Below, in pieces: positions 11,462-26,097 of a DNA stretch of 64,000 nucleotides. The stretch is taken from assembly GCA_018417955.1 (NCBI GenBank), contig JACTVC010000027.1:372001-436000 (forward strand), read 5' to 3'. Under the pieces are notes generated by a model. That model saw only the letters and a program-made list of their open reading frames with translations, had not been told where the DNA came from and made no database searches. The stretch's first letter is position 1, and each line of letters opens with the position of its first letter. The DNA is from Laccaria trichodermophora. Its lineage: Eukaryota > Basidiomycota > Agaricomycetes > Agaricales > Hydnangiaceae. Made by a program: the position numbers and the translations under genes.

Positions 11462-13781
11462 CTAATGATTCTTAACTTTAGCCGGCCTATGTCGTCCCGC
11501 CGGCGGTGACTGGAGGCTGAAATTCATGGAGTCACGATCATCTGCCCAAAGTCGAGCCCACTCTAAGCACAGTCGGTAGACGTAGACTGGATCGTCGTCG
11601 GTAAAGTCAGCCTCACTACTGCAAGTCGAAACGAGTGACTCACCCTCCATATCTAACGTCCGACCAATGGTTTTCTTCCAACGCTTTCCGGCAGTGGCGA
11701 TCCGACGCAAGTACTCGTCGCCCCTCAGTGGGGGTGCCCGCTTCTCGTTCGGAGAGGGGATAGCCACGTCTGTAAAGTTCACTGCTTTGGAAACAGCCAA
11801 TGTCGGCCCAGAGAAATACATGTAGATGTTGTAGACTTCTTGGTATGTTGGTGACAAAGGAATGAAGTGATACCTGCCGTGCTCATAAGCTTCTCATATT
11901 GTAGGTAGAAGACCTGTGCGCACCAAGGCTGAATCCAATCGGAGAAGAACTCGTCATACACGGTGGCTTTGAGAGGCACACTGTCACTAGCAAGGAAGGC
12001 AAGAAATCTACCGCTGTAGCTCATCCCGTCCATATCGACCAGGTACTTGTATGACCAATGTTTTCCCAGTGGGACAGAGGTCGCGAAGCGGTGTGCAGCC
12101 ATAAGTGCTGTGCGGCCGCCAGGATACTCTCCTGTTAATTTAACGAAAGCAGCGTCCATGATCTCCTCGTTCAGTTGGCCAATTGGAACGGAAACAGGAA
12201 CGAAACCCGTAGAATTAGGTTTTGCAACGAGGACTGTGCGTTTAGTTTCCGATTTATCTGAGGCCATTCGAAGGAATCTGAAAGAGAGTCAGGAAATGGG
12301 CACCCTTACACAGCTGCGAGGAACGCACCTGTGCCTTTGAAAATTAGGCGTGAAGCCGGGTGGGTGATTTCCGCCTCCCGTGGTCGCACCTCTCCAGAAA
12401 ATCTTGTCGATTTTATCTTCCCATGGAACTTCCATAGCGTCCACCTCGACCAGCTTCTTCTTGTCAGTGTCCCAACCATAGGTATACTCTTTCGTGCTTC
12501 CGTAATAATAATGACTGGGAATTCTGATATCTAGAAATCCTCTGGCCTTGGCTGGACTGAATATCGGGTACAGCGCCGGTATTGTTCGCCAGTCGGAGAA
12601 GAAGTGGCCTTGAAGAACATGTGAGTGGGGTTCATCGCAGTAATTGACAAGAGAAGACGTGGTTGGTGAGAAGCCAAAATCATAACCGCCACTTGGAGTA
12701 ACGGACTCGGAGGTCAAGTAGGCTTTTCCCTGAGAAACGACTTGATGAGTCCGTCGAGAGGAATAAAGGCGGCGAGCGGGACTGTCTGGAGGACAGGTTC
12801 GACGCCACGAGTCCCAAACGTTGCCGTCTGTACCCCAATCTGGCTTGAACTTCCCGCCCAGCATTGAGTCAATACCACCTGTCAAGGGGTGTTAACGGGG
12901 TGGAAGGATTAATTAGCGTGACGTACCTGTAGAATTTTGCAGCGTGAGATTAGGGTAACGTTGATGCTCCCAAGGCACAATAACTCTGCCTTCTGCCTTA
13001 GCATTAATCGGAAACTCCATGTCTGGAAGCTAGAGAGTGATTTAGAAACGAAGGGGGACTGACAATCTGAAGAGACGCACCTTTTTCACAAATTTCGCAA
13101 GCATAGAACGGAATCCACGAGCTCGAGCACTGATTTCCGAATCATTGAACCCTCCATGGCCATTTTCGATTGTGATCTCTCTGTCCTTTATGCGAAGCAA
13201 ATCAATTGATGACAGTTGACCAGCCTTGAAGATGAGAGTGAACAACAGTCGTCGTTGGAATATAACAAACTAACCTGGGCAGCACGACGGCGTACTTCTT
13301 CACCAGAAAGTTCAAAAAATGGAGCCAAATCCGCCATCAACCCGTCGTACTCATCTACCATCTTCACGTCGTGCTTTTGCGCGAAATCCCACCACTCGTC
13401 GAAGCCCTTGGGCGGTGCCCGTCTATATCGTCTTCTGTACTCTTCCACTGCATCCTCTAGGCTCTTACTCTGCCGTTGCAGCTTTTCCTCGTATTTCGAT
13501 TCAGCGTCCTCTATCAACTTCGGTATGGGGTGCTCTTCATGCTTAATAACGACAAAAGGTTCTTCTTGATGCGTGTTTTTCCATATACCAGCCCTTTTCG
13601 ACAGCCAGGACGTTTCTTGAGAGGGAAGGAAAAAGTTCATTGAATCGGATTTGAGAAATCGAAAGGTGCCTGCACCATAGACTCGGATGATGATGAAGAT
13701 GGAACCCAGAGCGAGATATAAGCAGTAGGTTCGAACGGACCTGGATATTTTCCGCATCTTGAACGCCCTCACCATGGGCAT
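11462..13781 (-). CDS. GT90 / CAP10-type glycosyltransferase, type II membrane protein
   Basis: Six exons (13781-13275, 13224-13081, 13029-12927, 12878-12329, 12277-11924, 11873-11462) give 689 aa with an exact frame. A basic N-terminus (MRKISRSVR) precedes a signal anchor around residues 18-38 (YCLYLALGSIFIIIRVYGAG), as expected for a Golgi type II enzyme. The stem contains YRRRYRRAPPKGFDEWW, typical of the fungal CAP10 family. The catalytic half has DIRIPSHYYY, DKIFWRGATTGG and YLVDMDGMSYSGRFLAFLAS, then WYHFIPL after the last intron. GT90 members include cryptococcal capsule xylosyl-type transferases; the sugar donor here is unknown. Start alternatives are 13781 and 13757. Confidence 0.88.
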
Positions 13782-14049
13782 TTGCAGTACGGAAGGAGTT
13801 TTGGGATCGTTGCGGACCGCTCGTCAAAGGCCATGGATCGGAGCGCTTCATAATGAATGATTCTGGTGTCAGGTACGAGAAACCCCGAAAATACAGAGAC
13901 ATGACAGCCGGGGTCGAAGTTAGCCCTACACCAAAGGCGCAGCTTTTTTGACGTGCCGGTGGACCTTGGGGGGCCCTTCTTTTGATAGGGAGTAATGGGC
14001 CTTTATGAGCCCGCCGGCAAATTACCATAATTACCCTGTGATAGATGGA

Positions 14050-17000
14050 GATTGCACCTGGTCGAGACAGCGACTCACTTTGCAGTCGCTGGTCAGTTGC
14101 AGTTGCCCCTAGTCAGCTATTGCTGCGGTTCTAAAATAAATCAGCTTGATATAAGACTAAAAACGAATGAGTAAGTAAACTTAGATAGGTAAGTAAAAAT
14201 AGAAATTACCGTGGACAATCACCCTGATCCGTATATTTTCCCGCCCGTGAATTGGATAAGCCATGGTATCTCAGATAATCCACGGGCAACTGTAACGTTT
14301 GACAGCGGTAGATACTTCAAAAGTGAAAGGTATCAGCTCATTATGAATTAGAGCGAACAGCAGTTCCACACCTGTGGCCATTCGCAATGCACTAGAAGAG
14401 GACTAAGGTATTGGCTCATGCGGTATCATTTTGAACAGCAAGCTTTCCCACTCATATTGAGATTGAGCTGATATATTTTACACGCCCTTGCTTGAGAGCG
14501 CCTCTTCCAGCGTCTTCTACAAAAGATGTTCCAAAACGGTTGAAGGTTGTCGATATTCGAGAACCATCCTTCACGTCGACCTCTCCACAACGGCGCTCGC
14601 ATGAGCAGCGAACTCGTTTGGAAGCCAGAACGCCCTTAGATTCACCGGCTGCTTAGATTGCTATCTCCATGCATTGATAGTTAGGGAGACGCCGTCGGAT
14701 ACGACGGGAAAGCTTAGCCTTGGGCGTAGGGTCTGATTGGAGCTCGCCGCAGGCCATAGGCGAGAAGCTGCGCGTAGTGGGGTGCAGTCCGGCTGAGAGC
14801 TAGATGTGATGACAACGGGAAAAACTCTAATAAAATGCAGGCAAAGGGAGCAAAGTCGAAATTCTAGGATTTCGGGAGTGGCGCCGTCGGCCATAGAGGA
14901 ACGTCCGAGTACGGGCGAAAAATGCGAGTATTCGGATGTGGAACTTGGTGGACTGTTTCAGTTTGTAACTTGGCCGGATGATACACATTGGGCCATCAGT
15001 GATGAAATGACGAGAAATCGTATTATCAGAGTAAGTCTGTGTTATGATGCGGTATCAAAGAACTGTGGGTCCGAAATTCGAAGATGGATCGAGCAGTTAC
15101 TAGAGAACGTTCTTGATCTTCCTGGTCTAACGAAAAAAAGCCGATTTGGGTGACAAGAGCTTTCGTTGTGAGGGTTTCGATGTAGTAACATCGGATGGTA
15201 AGCCGAAGAATCCGCGCAGCAGACGACAATTGCGCCCTCTGCTCTCCAGCAACAGTCGACCTGGTTACACATCAACACTCGAAGCAAGAGGAGCGTAAGT
15301 GAAGGAACATACGCCCATATCCAACTGTAAGTAGTCACTGCATTTTGTCATGCGGGGATATTGGGCCCTGAAGAGGAACGTTGCGGTGTACCGGTCACTT
15401 CAGCTGCGCAAGTTGATAAATCTGTGCCGCTGTGAGTCCGCCTGAGTGCCAGGATGGGTGTGGGGTGGGACAGACCGCGACGGGCTTCGTCGGGCTCAGA
15501 AAGGATTCAGAGGCCCGGATGAAAGAAGAACCGAAGGTATTGTCGTAACGCTACACTGAAAATTCTGCTAATCCAAAGTGGATCAAGATGTGGGACCTAG
15601 AAACAAGATGAGAAGATCAACTTTTCGCATTGTAGAACTACGGTCTGTTCTCATGGCGAAAAACTTCAAGGTTCTAGCAAGATTTGAACCGAAGAAATCG
15701 CCGTCTATGTTGAGCGAGGAAACCAAGAGCACATCGGTCGGCTTCAATGAGTGAGTAGCTGGTAGGAGAGGCGGTTGTATTGTTGGTGGTTAAGAGAAAA
15801 GATGGAAGTCCACCTTGTGACTGTTGCGCCTTTTAATCTTGGTCTCATACCACCACCATCAGAAAATTTCTTGAACACGACGATAGAGCAACATCTACGC
15901 ACCATACTCATGGCTCAAGTGTTCAAGGAAAGAAGAAAGGTAGCGTTTGGTTTCAACCCATACATATGCGTAGAACGGTGACTAATTGCCTCAAAAACTG
16001 TCCAGACTCCAAGACGTTCTCGGAATCTCTTGACTGAAATACTGGCTGGTGCTGGGGGCCATTCGTCGCCTGGTGCGATTCTGAGGTGCGCTTACTTATC
16101 ATGGTCCTCAAGACTGTTGATGTTTACCTCGCACATCCGTAGAATTCATGCCACCCTACCTTACGTACCCACAACGACGCGGCTCGTGAACAACGTGGAT
16201 GACGGGATTCGAGATGAGCAGGAGAACCCCGGAAGACTTCTCAATGGCGCAATCGTCAGCAATAAGGGCGGTTCATGTTTCTAAGCTCATGGTACGTTTG
16301 CATGTCTAGCTTAAGTGTTGCTAAATGGGAGCGACTGACCTTTTTATCAGACTTCATACATAGAAATCGAGCCAGCTAGACAATCCAGCAACGTGGGTGC
16401 ACATGAGAGGCGATGGGCAAGGTCACGATGCTGAGTTGACAATCACCACATAGGTGAGTTTGGTGAGGTTGAGATTTGACGCCGGGTAGACTGACATGTT
16501 TCCTGCACAGGATCTCAACGCATTACAACCCAAGGAAATGTCTTTTCTCTTCCTCAACGATCTCAACACTGCTTGGAAGATGTTCGCCAGTCGACCCAAA
16601 AGGCACCAGCCGACTTGACCTTCCTCTATCCCACCATACGACCATCGCCTCATCGCTCGTGCAGATTTAATCCACGGAAGCTGCTTTCGTCGTCTATGCC
16701 ATCCCATCTTGTTTCTGGAATTAATCAAGCATCCTGTCCAAAGAAAGCAACGGCAACTTCTCAAAGTCGTTACGAGACAACCCTCGATAATCTCTGTCTG
16801 TCTTCAGACCCACTTTCACCGCTATCCATCACATCCTCTTTTTATGGTGCCGTCACCACCTGGACCTAGATCATCGACGAACCACCCGTTTTTCTCTCAC
16901 CTTTCTCCCACTTTGCACGCTCCGACCACGACATATACACAACTCTGTTGCCACCTCAAGCAGTTTAGGCCCGACGGTGGAACACCATTTCCACGGCTTT

Positions 17001-18350
17001 TCTCATCGCGGACTCTGACTCGTCTAAAGTTCAGGACGTGCGAAATTCACGTTCCAAAGGTTTCCTTTCCTTACGGGCACTGGCCTGCTATGCACCAAGT
17101 GATGCAACGATGGCCGTGGGTTTGTCACTCAAGGGAGGCGTGGCGGTACACGATGCCCATGTCAGCGAACGTTCAGCCGTTGTTGGGAGGAAGGTCAACA
17201 TGCTCATGACGGGAGATTCGTCGGGGTCATCGATGGGAGGTAAAAGTTTTCCGAATATCAGAAAGTTAATGTATCTTCTGATTAGACTTTCTCAGATAAC
17301 GAAGCCAAGTTATGATACGAATTTCCCACTACAACCACCCTAGAGGACACGTCGCCCTTTTCACAATCTTGACGAAGTCGGGGTCAGCCGCAACCTGGAC
17401 GTATTCGCCATTCAGATAGTCCACTACCTCCGTCACCACATCTTCCTTGTTGTTTCCTTCCGACCCTTGTTGCCACTGTGTCGGCCCTGTAGCCCCATAA
17501 GTGGGACTGCAAATGACCCAAGGTTCCCTCACGTCTTCGCCTTGTATCTTGACGCGCAGGACATACCAGTTCGGGAACAGGAACCATAACGAGCAAGGGG
17601 TCAAATTGCCAGATAGCTTCAAATGTGACCTTCGGGCTGTTCGTGAGCTTACGCGGGGGTTCTTCATCCCGGCGATTGTCTGGCTAACTGCAGGATGCTG
17701 CGGCGCCACAAGGGCAGAGTTAGGAGGAGAAGTAGGGCTTGAAGTTCAAGAAAGGTTCGTTTTTCTAAACTTCTTTGTCACCCAATGTTTTGAGTACTGA
17801 CGTGTTACCAGATAGATCGGACTTAGGAGAGAGGTTGTTGTGCAGCCGATCTTCGAGATGCTACGCAAGGGTTGTTATCCATTGGGGGAATCACTCGGGA
17901 AATCCACACATACTTCCGTCGACCGTACTCTCATGAGCTTCTCTGAATCCTTGTTTCAAACAGCCCTCCGAGCGGAGACTTTAACCTTAGCCTTGGAGTA
18001 GGTCATTGATGTCCTGCAGACTGGGGTCGGCTACCAGTAGAGTTTGGTTGAAGGTGTAAGCTAGTGAAGATATGGAACGCAGCAGTAGTAAAAGCTCACT
18101 CGGAATATGGTCTTGGACGTGACTAGACTTTGTAGTTCCATTCGTAACATTCATCGAGTGTACAACTGGATAGCTGAGAATCAGCGACGGTTTTTCCAAG
18201 AACATGACAAGGGCATGGTGCTCGCACGTCTCGTTTAGGAAGTCAGTTCGAATTCACGGTTGCCCCTCGACCACAACAACTGCGCGCCTTACCGATCCCT
18301 CGAAAGCTACAGACTCTTAAGCTTCTCAATCTTTCTATCAAGACACCTTA
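14050..18350. other. gene-poor or decayed stretch with scattered short frames
   Basis: I cannot assemble a gene here. Some short segments look coding: LENVLDLPGLTKKSRFG near 15130, VVTSDGKPKNPRSRRQLRPL near 15190, FKVLARFEPKKSPSMLSEE near 15680, and MEVHLVTVAPFNLGL near 15800 followed by a GT donor at about 15938. They do not join into a recognised family and are broken by stops. The best minus-strand piece is listed separately (17329-17640). Confidence 0.3.
17329..17640 (-). CDS. possible hypothetical protein fragment
   Basis: A minus-strand open frame reads NWYVLRVKIQGEDVREPWV and then EDVVTEVVDYLNGEYVQVAA before a stop at 17329. The composition is protein-like, with acidic and aromatic balance, and it differs from the low-complexity frames around it. 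A second frame just upstream (SPKVTFEAIWQFDPLLV) may be a preceding exon. No family recognised and no confident start. Confidence 0.25.
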   Translation of the reverse strand, partial: TARRSHLKLSGNLTPCSLWFLFPNWYVLRVKIQGEDVREPWVICSPTYGATGPTQWQQGSEGNNKEDVVTEVVDYLNGEYVQVAADPDFVKIVKRATCPLGWL

Positions 18351-18357
18351 TTGCACA

Positions 18358-19296
18358 TGGAGTCTTCGGCATCAGCCGCAGTCCTCCAAAATGCTAGGGG
18401 AACCAGCATCTCTGGAAATGCGCAGGTCATCAACGCTGGCCGCGACGTTGTTGTTCAACATGGTCTTTCCCCTACAGGTATGTAAACTCTGCATTTTCTT
18501 CATCATCGTCGTACATTCATGGCCCTCTAGGTCTCCCAGGCATATTCAGGCCTGTCAGCAATGCCACACACACTCGCTCAGGCCCTGTTGCCAGATGCGA
18601 CGTTGGGACTCGCCTGCAGGTTATTGCTACGATCGAACAGTGGCTCGATGGTCCCGACAAGGAGCCTGGTGTCTGCTGGTTGAATGGACCAGCTGGTTAT
18701 GGGAAATCGGCGCTATCGCAAACTATCGCGGAACGCTATGCCGCCGAGGGCAGGCTTCTAGGGAGTTTCTTTTTCCTCCGAGGTGCTGGTGAACGGAGTC
18801 ACATTTCTCGTCTCATCCCTACTCTTGCACATCAGATCTCCCACTCCATTCCTGCTACGAAGCCATTGCTGGAGAAGGCTCTTCGAGATGAGCCAGCTAT
18901 ACTGGAACCGTCGGTCGCTATGGCTCATCAATTTCAAAGGCTGATTATAGGCCCTATCCATTCCACCACCTCCGGATCCTTTTCTGCTTTCCAGATATTC
19001 TCTCGTCTTGCCGGGCGATGGATCCTTATTATTGACGCTCTTGAATCGATACATCCGGAAATGGCCTTCCCTTCCGATTGCTCCTCACCAGTCGAGTGGA
19101 GAAGCATACTCGGAAGAAGTTTGATGATTCTGGGCAAATTCTAGGGCCGAGTCGTTTGTGTACTCTGGACTTTGGAGATTTTGATGCTCGGCCTGATATC
19201 CAAATTTATTTGGAATGGGAATTTCGCCATGTCTACAACGGTTCAAGAAGCTCTTGCGCTCACCATGGGCACATGCGGTTAGTGGATCGTCGATAG
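18358..19296 (+). pseudogene. STAND/NACHT NTPase (NLR-like), truncated and frameshifted
   Basis: An ATG at 18358 begins MESSASAAVLQNARGTSISG, a glycine/asparagine-rich leader typical of agaricomycete NACHT genes. A short intron follows (about 18478-18531), then WLNGPAGYGKSAL (Walker A) and GSFFFLRGAGERSHISRLIP. RWILIIDALESIHPE is a Walker-B-like segment in which the usual DALDEC acidic cluster is missing. From about 19066 the family motif continues only in another frame (LPFRLLLTSRVEKHTRKKF, then DARPDIQIYLEWEF). Later sequence to 19760 shows only fragments. The deletion plus frame change, and the absence of a repeat domain, indicate a pseudogene. Intact relatives are thought to act in non-self recognition. 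Confidence 0.75.
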
Positions 19297-19791
19297 AAGC
19301 TACCATAATTTCGTTCATCTAGAGAGCACGGTGGCGAAGATGCGCCATTGGCTCTTCATGAGTGAGACATCTCCTTCCGCTCTATTTTGGATCGCAAACT
19401 AAAGACCATCAAATTTCAGGGCATCTTACGAGTTGTCTTCGTATCCACTGATGATCTCACGCAAAGGCGACGCAGCGTCAATGCTATAAAACCCATATCA
19501 TTTCGGAGTTCGTAAGATACATAGAGGTTAGTTACATCAGAGGTGGTATTACAGGTTGAAGAAGAAATGAGGAAGGCTTTTGATATAGTGCGTGTCTACA
19601 CATAGATGAATGCATCGCCTCAGTCCTCGACGAATCGGTCCCTATGAGCTATAATCAAGTCCGCCGTTTCCTTCGAGCGAGGCTTGATGGTGCACTTAAA
19701 CGGTGCAGGTCGCCTATTTCCACAATAATCAATGACAGTGCCCAAGGAAAGACATTGTTAACACGTCGCACTGAGGGCTTTTTCTATGATC

Positions 19792-21875
19792 TCACATTAT
19801 AAGACCCGTGATGTACTCAAGTCCGGGTTCAATCTCTTTGCCAGATTCATCGAGGGCCTTGGTGATGTTAAACGTCGCCAGTATCGACGCAGCAACGAGC
19901 CACAGGGTTGAATACGCAATGTGACTTCCCGGGCAAATCCTACGCGAGCGTATGTTAGCAAAGCCTGGGGGTGGAAAATGAGTATGTAAGGGAATGTGCT
20001 CAGAGAACCAAGATGTGGTGCGAGAAGAAGAAACGAGGCATAAAGCGTTCAAAAAATTTACGCACCTTCGGCCGAAGCCAAACGCGATGCGAGCTGGATC
20101 CATAACATTAGGGTCAAGCTTCCCATATTTGTCGATGAACCTATCGGGATTGAACGTCTCTGGTTCGGGATAGTCGTTTTCGTCATGTAGCATCGCCCTA
20201 CGCGAAGTATTAGCACGAAGTCCAAGGTTTGAAGGCGCGTCTTTACCAAGCATTTCCAACCACGATGGACCCTTTCGGTATGTGATATCCTTCATACACA
20301 TCATCCTCGCTGAGGAGGTGAGGAACCCCTACATTGAAAGGAGCATGAGTACACCGCAATACTACCTGAGAGGAATTGACGTACCAAGCGGCACAGAGGG
20401 CCGGAACCTTCCCAGACAAACGATGAATGCGAAGATTAATATCAAAATGGCCAACAGACCTCAAAACCTCTTTCAGGACAGCAGAAAGATACGGAAGATC
20501 AGCTTCATCCGAGAAGTCAGGTAACCTGATTTGTCCAACAACTCGATCTACTTCTGCTTGTGCCTTGAGTTGAAGTTCAGGAAAGTTGACCATTGCAAGC
20601 AGGAAAGTCTCTATTGCGGACAATGTCGTGTCAGCCCCAGCTGTGGAATAACGATCAACTAGGGAAACATAATATGTGGATTATGCGGATACCAGCAAAA
20701 ACCATCGCAGATGTATCCTGTATAACCTCTCGCTGATGTTTAGCATCCCCCGCTTTTCCGTTGACATTCTCAATGCACTCGGATGTGAAGCATGGTTGGA
20801 CGGTGCCTGCCGCCTGTATCAAAGGCGTAAGCAACCCTGTTACCTGATGCAAAATGGTAATTACCATTTCCTTCAGGCAATCATCAAACGGCCGCTCCCT
20901 GAACCGCTTTTGCAAACCAAACCAAATCCTCGCTTGCCTTTTAAAACCCGCGCCAGGCATCCATTCCGGGATGTACTTGAGGAAGGGGATGAGATTCACA
21001 AACACCCGACTGCTTACAGTCACTTGGGCCACCCCTCCCAAAGCTTCCTCTGCGATGCGAATGTATGGATCTTCACGGGGTAACACTTTGATTCCGTACG
21101 CTAGGGAGAGGGCCATGCCGCCTATGGCGCTAGTCACGGCGAAATCGATTTCTTTCGATGAAAAGAGGATTATTGTACCATACGCACTGTTTGAGAGCGT
21201 CCGCGAAGTTTCCAGGATTAGCTAGAAGCAGCGGGAGCAACATCCCACGGATATATTCGCGTTGTCTTGAATGATGCGTAATTTGCTTTCCCGGGTGGAA
21301 GTAAGATTGGAACAAGCGGCGGCGTTCTCTCCAGGATTCACCATATGGCATAGACGACATGAGCCAACCCCATCCCATTCTTCGACAGAAGACATAATGA
21401 GTGTGAATAGTGAGATGTACAGGGACGTCAGGATACTTACAATTCGGCAGTCATAGTCCACTTGAATCTGTGAACCACAGCGGTTCATGAGTTTAAGATG
21501 GCACAATACAAAAGACAATGTCACCCACCGGCTAGAGTAGATTGCCGAGCGCTTATCCAAGAGCTCGTTTGCGACCTTGAACGAATTAAGTACAACGATA
21601 TTCATTCCTATAGCTTTGACGTAGAGGATGTCCGAATCTAATTACGCTATCAGGACAACAAAAGATGAAAGGTTGGTGTACAAACCATAATCCTTTGTCC
21701 ACTGAGCGTAAGTGAGCCACTCGCGATTGGAAGGTATATCAAACAAGTTTCCAAGAAGCGGCAGTCTCTTCGGACCAGGTGGAGTTGGCAAGGACGTCGC
21801 ATTGTGTTTCTTCAGGATCCCCCATAGCGCAATAGATACTGCAATACCAGTGAACGCTACTTCCAAGGGATGCAT
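19792..21875 (-). CDS. cytochrome P450 monooxygenase
   Basis: Eleven exons keep frame and give 489 aa: 21875-21686, 21637-21529, 21467-21441, 21379-21188, 21129-20865, 20813-20693, 20640-20460, 20407-20385, 20328-20247, 20197-20066 and 19939-19792. An N-terminal membrane segment (VAFTGIAVSIALWGIL) is followed by the proline hinge PTPPGPKRLPLLGNLFDIP. Family motifs include the C-helix WRERRRLFQ, the I-helix AGADTT, the K-helix ExxR in LKEVLR, FNPDRF, and the heme loop FGFGRRICPG with its cysteine ligand. It resembles the expanded basidiomycete microsomal P450s; substrate unknown. The last motif before the stop is EYITGLIM, roughly 20-25 residues earlier than many relatives, so the C-terminus may be slightly truncated. 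Confidence 0.92.
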
Positions 21876-24056
21876 CCTCTCGAGCGATGGGCAAAAGAGG
21901 CAGAGGGGAGCGGCGTGGGGACGTGCGTCGCCTTACATGCTGTTGGGCACCTGTTCAGAGCTGAGTTACAACTTGATGACACGGACGCCCACAAAACTTC
22001 AGTAGAAATGCTGAAAAGAATGGCGACTGCCTAAATTGGATTGGACTAGGGTCGCATTTCTGAAATGTCAACTGAGAGAGTCGAGACCATGCGAGTCGGA
22101 CACTGACAAGCAAGCAATGTGCCATGTGGGCACGTTCTGCCATGAACAGGATACTGTGAGTGATACCTCGTTTCTACCTATCTTTTCTGCCAAAACGTTG
22201 TGAATGAAAAAATCAACACAGTTGAAAATGACTCACGTGGATGCCTAAGCTTCAATAATGGTTGGAACCGGGAACTTGAATCCTGGTGAAAGGACGAGCC
22301 ACCGCATGATGATTGGACACCCGGAGACATTTTTCAAGCAAGATTGTACATCACAGTTCAAGATGGTTGCATTTCGAAGCAGGAGGGAGGCGTGGTGGTC
22401 AAGCGTCTAAAGCAAACATTCCAAGATCGTTGGTTCAATCCGAAACCACGATATGATTGGGTCCTGCAATGTTGAGATAAGGTCATTGCTGCTCCGACAG
22501 ACATGAAGCAGCGCTATTCGAGTGCCGTTCCGAATTTATATTGAAGCAGCAGATCAGCTGAGTTTGCACATTTGGGGAGCGTTGTGAAGAGGTTGTTGTT
22601 TGTTACTATTTTGTCAAAAGTTTTGATCCGCAATTCCTCCGCTACTTACCGCCAAGTCTTGGCCAAGTCCTCGCACACCCATGGCTTTTACTCTATATAT
22701 CTCGCGTCACTTTCTGCGAATAAGTACAGTCGTTTTTAAAATTCGGCGTTCGTCTCATAACTAAATTCACTTTGTCTAGTGCAGAGTTTTAATTGCGTTC
22801 GGAATGATGTTTACACCAACACAGGGCCGAGGACCTCACGCAGAGCCAAAGTCATCCTGATTAGGTGTCGATAAACACTACCTATTTTTTTAAAGCCTAT
22901 CGGACCGGAGGAGAGGGTTCTGAGGCCCTTCCAGTCCCGGAGCATTAGAACATTGGCACTGTGTGCTACTCGGCGAGTTCTCCCCATACTCCACTCGTGA
23001 TCTAATGCATCACTTCTGCTTTTCCCCGTGTTTTCAGCTTTTGAACCGTCCAACTGCTTGCTGGTCAACCTCATGAGTTGGCAAATGACAACCGAATGTG
23101 GTCCCGCGCCTCACGGAGGAGGCCTCATTCACAACAGAACAGCAGAGTCCGCCAGAAAAGACACCGTTCTCAAGATTGGCACGTATTTCCCACCCTGAGA
23201 TGGCGTGCTGGACTCTGGGATGCAATCCATCTTTTGCCTTCCGCAGTCTTCCAATTAAATATTCCAGCAGTCCCCAGACGTCAAATCAACGTCGAATGCT
23301 GACGAAGAACTCATGCGATTTTCCCCCCCACAGGCCTACTAGTAACGTAGCGGGAATGTGAGGTCCATTCTTCGCGACTTTTCAAGGACAGAAAATGGTG
23401 TGAGCTTTATGGGGCCTGCTGAAATGTTCGCTTTATAGATTTTTGGGGGGCTAACGTGAGGGTGCAGAGAATTACATGGGACTGAAGTTGGCTCGAGCTC
23501 GGTGCCCAGCGTTCTTAGCAGGTCGCTTGAACTTTCAGTCCATCGAAAGTGAATTCTAGTGAGTCATTATTACCATCACCGTTAAATCGTTGACACTTAG
23601 AGATTTTTCTTGGATTTTCCCGTGCTCTGAATGGACTTTGAATTTCGACAGTTGCAATTAGTAAGGTGCTACCATACCGCTGGCATAAAATATATTTACC
23701 GGCAGGATACATCGTATTGGGTGGGGATTCAGGAACGTTCACTCCTATCTAATCCGCTAATACGTTCACCACGGCTACCGTCGGGCCGATGCAAGTAGAT
23801 TCCAAAAACCCTCGATTTCCCGAGTTGTTCATGTTCTAAAATCCAGTCTACAAAAAAAAACACATTCTCGAACGAGTAGAAGTTCTCAATATGTTAGAAA
23901 TATACGTACCTCAAACGATTTCTAAACGCTTGGTGTATCGATGTCGGGAATCGTCGTCCGTGAGAAGCCGAAACTCTCACGGTTACGGTCCGGTTCCAAT
24001 CGCATTGACGTCTTTATCATCTACCACTTCCAACAACCTCTACACATCTCTGAACA
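21876..24056. other. 2.2-kb intergenic spacer between divergent P450 and PGI genes
   Basis: Only short, composition-poor frames are present. One short stretch (about 22390-22450) resembles a tRNA-derived internal promoter: a TGGTGGTCAAGCG A-box-like site and a GGTTCAATCC B-box-like site, but without convincing cloverleaf stems. No other feature can be supported. Confidence 0.4.

Positions 24057-26097
<2,041 letters not shown>

Noticed and set aside
11874..11923. Apparent frameshift in the GT90 gene before YHFIPL
   Set aside because: A 50-bp GTGCGC...GGCAG intron joins PW to YHFIPL in frame.
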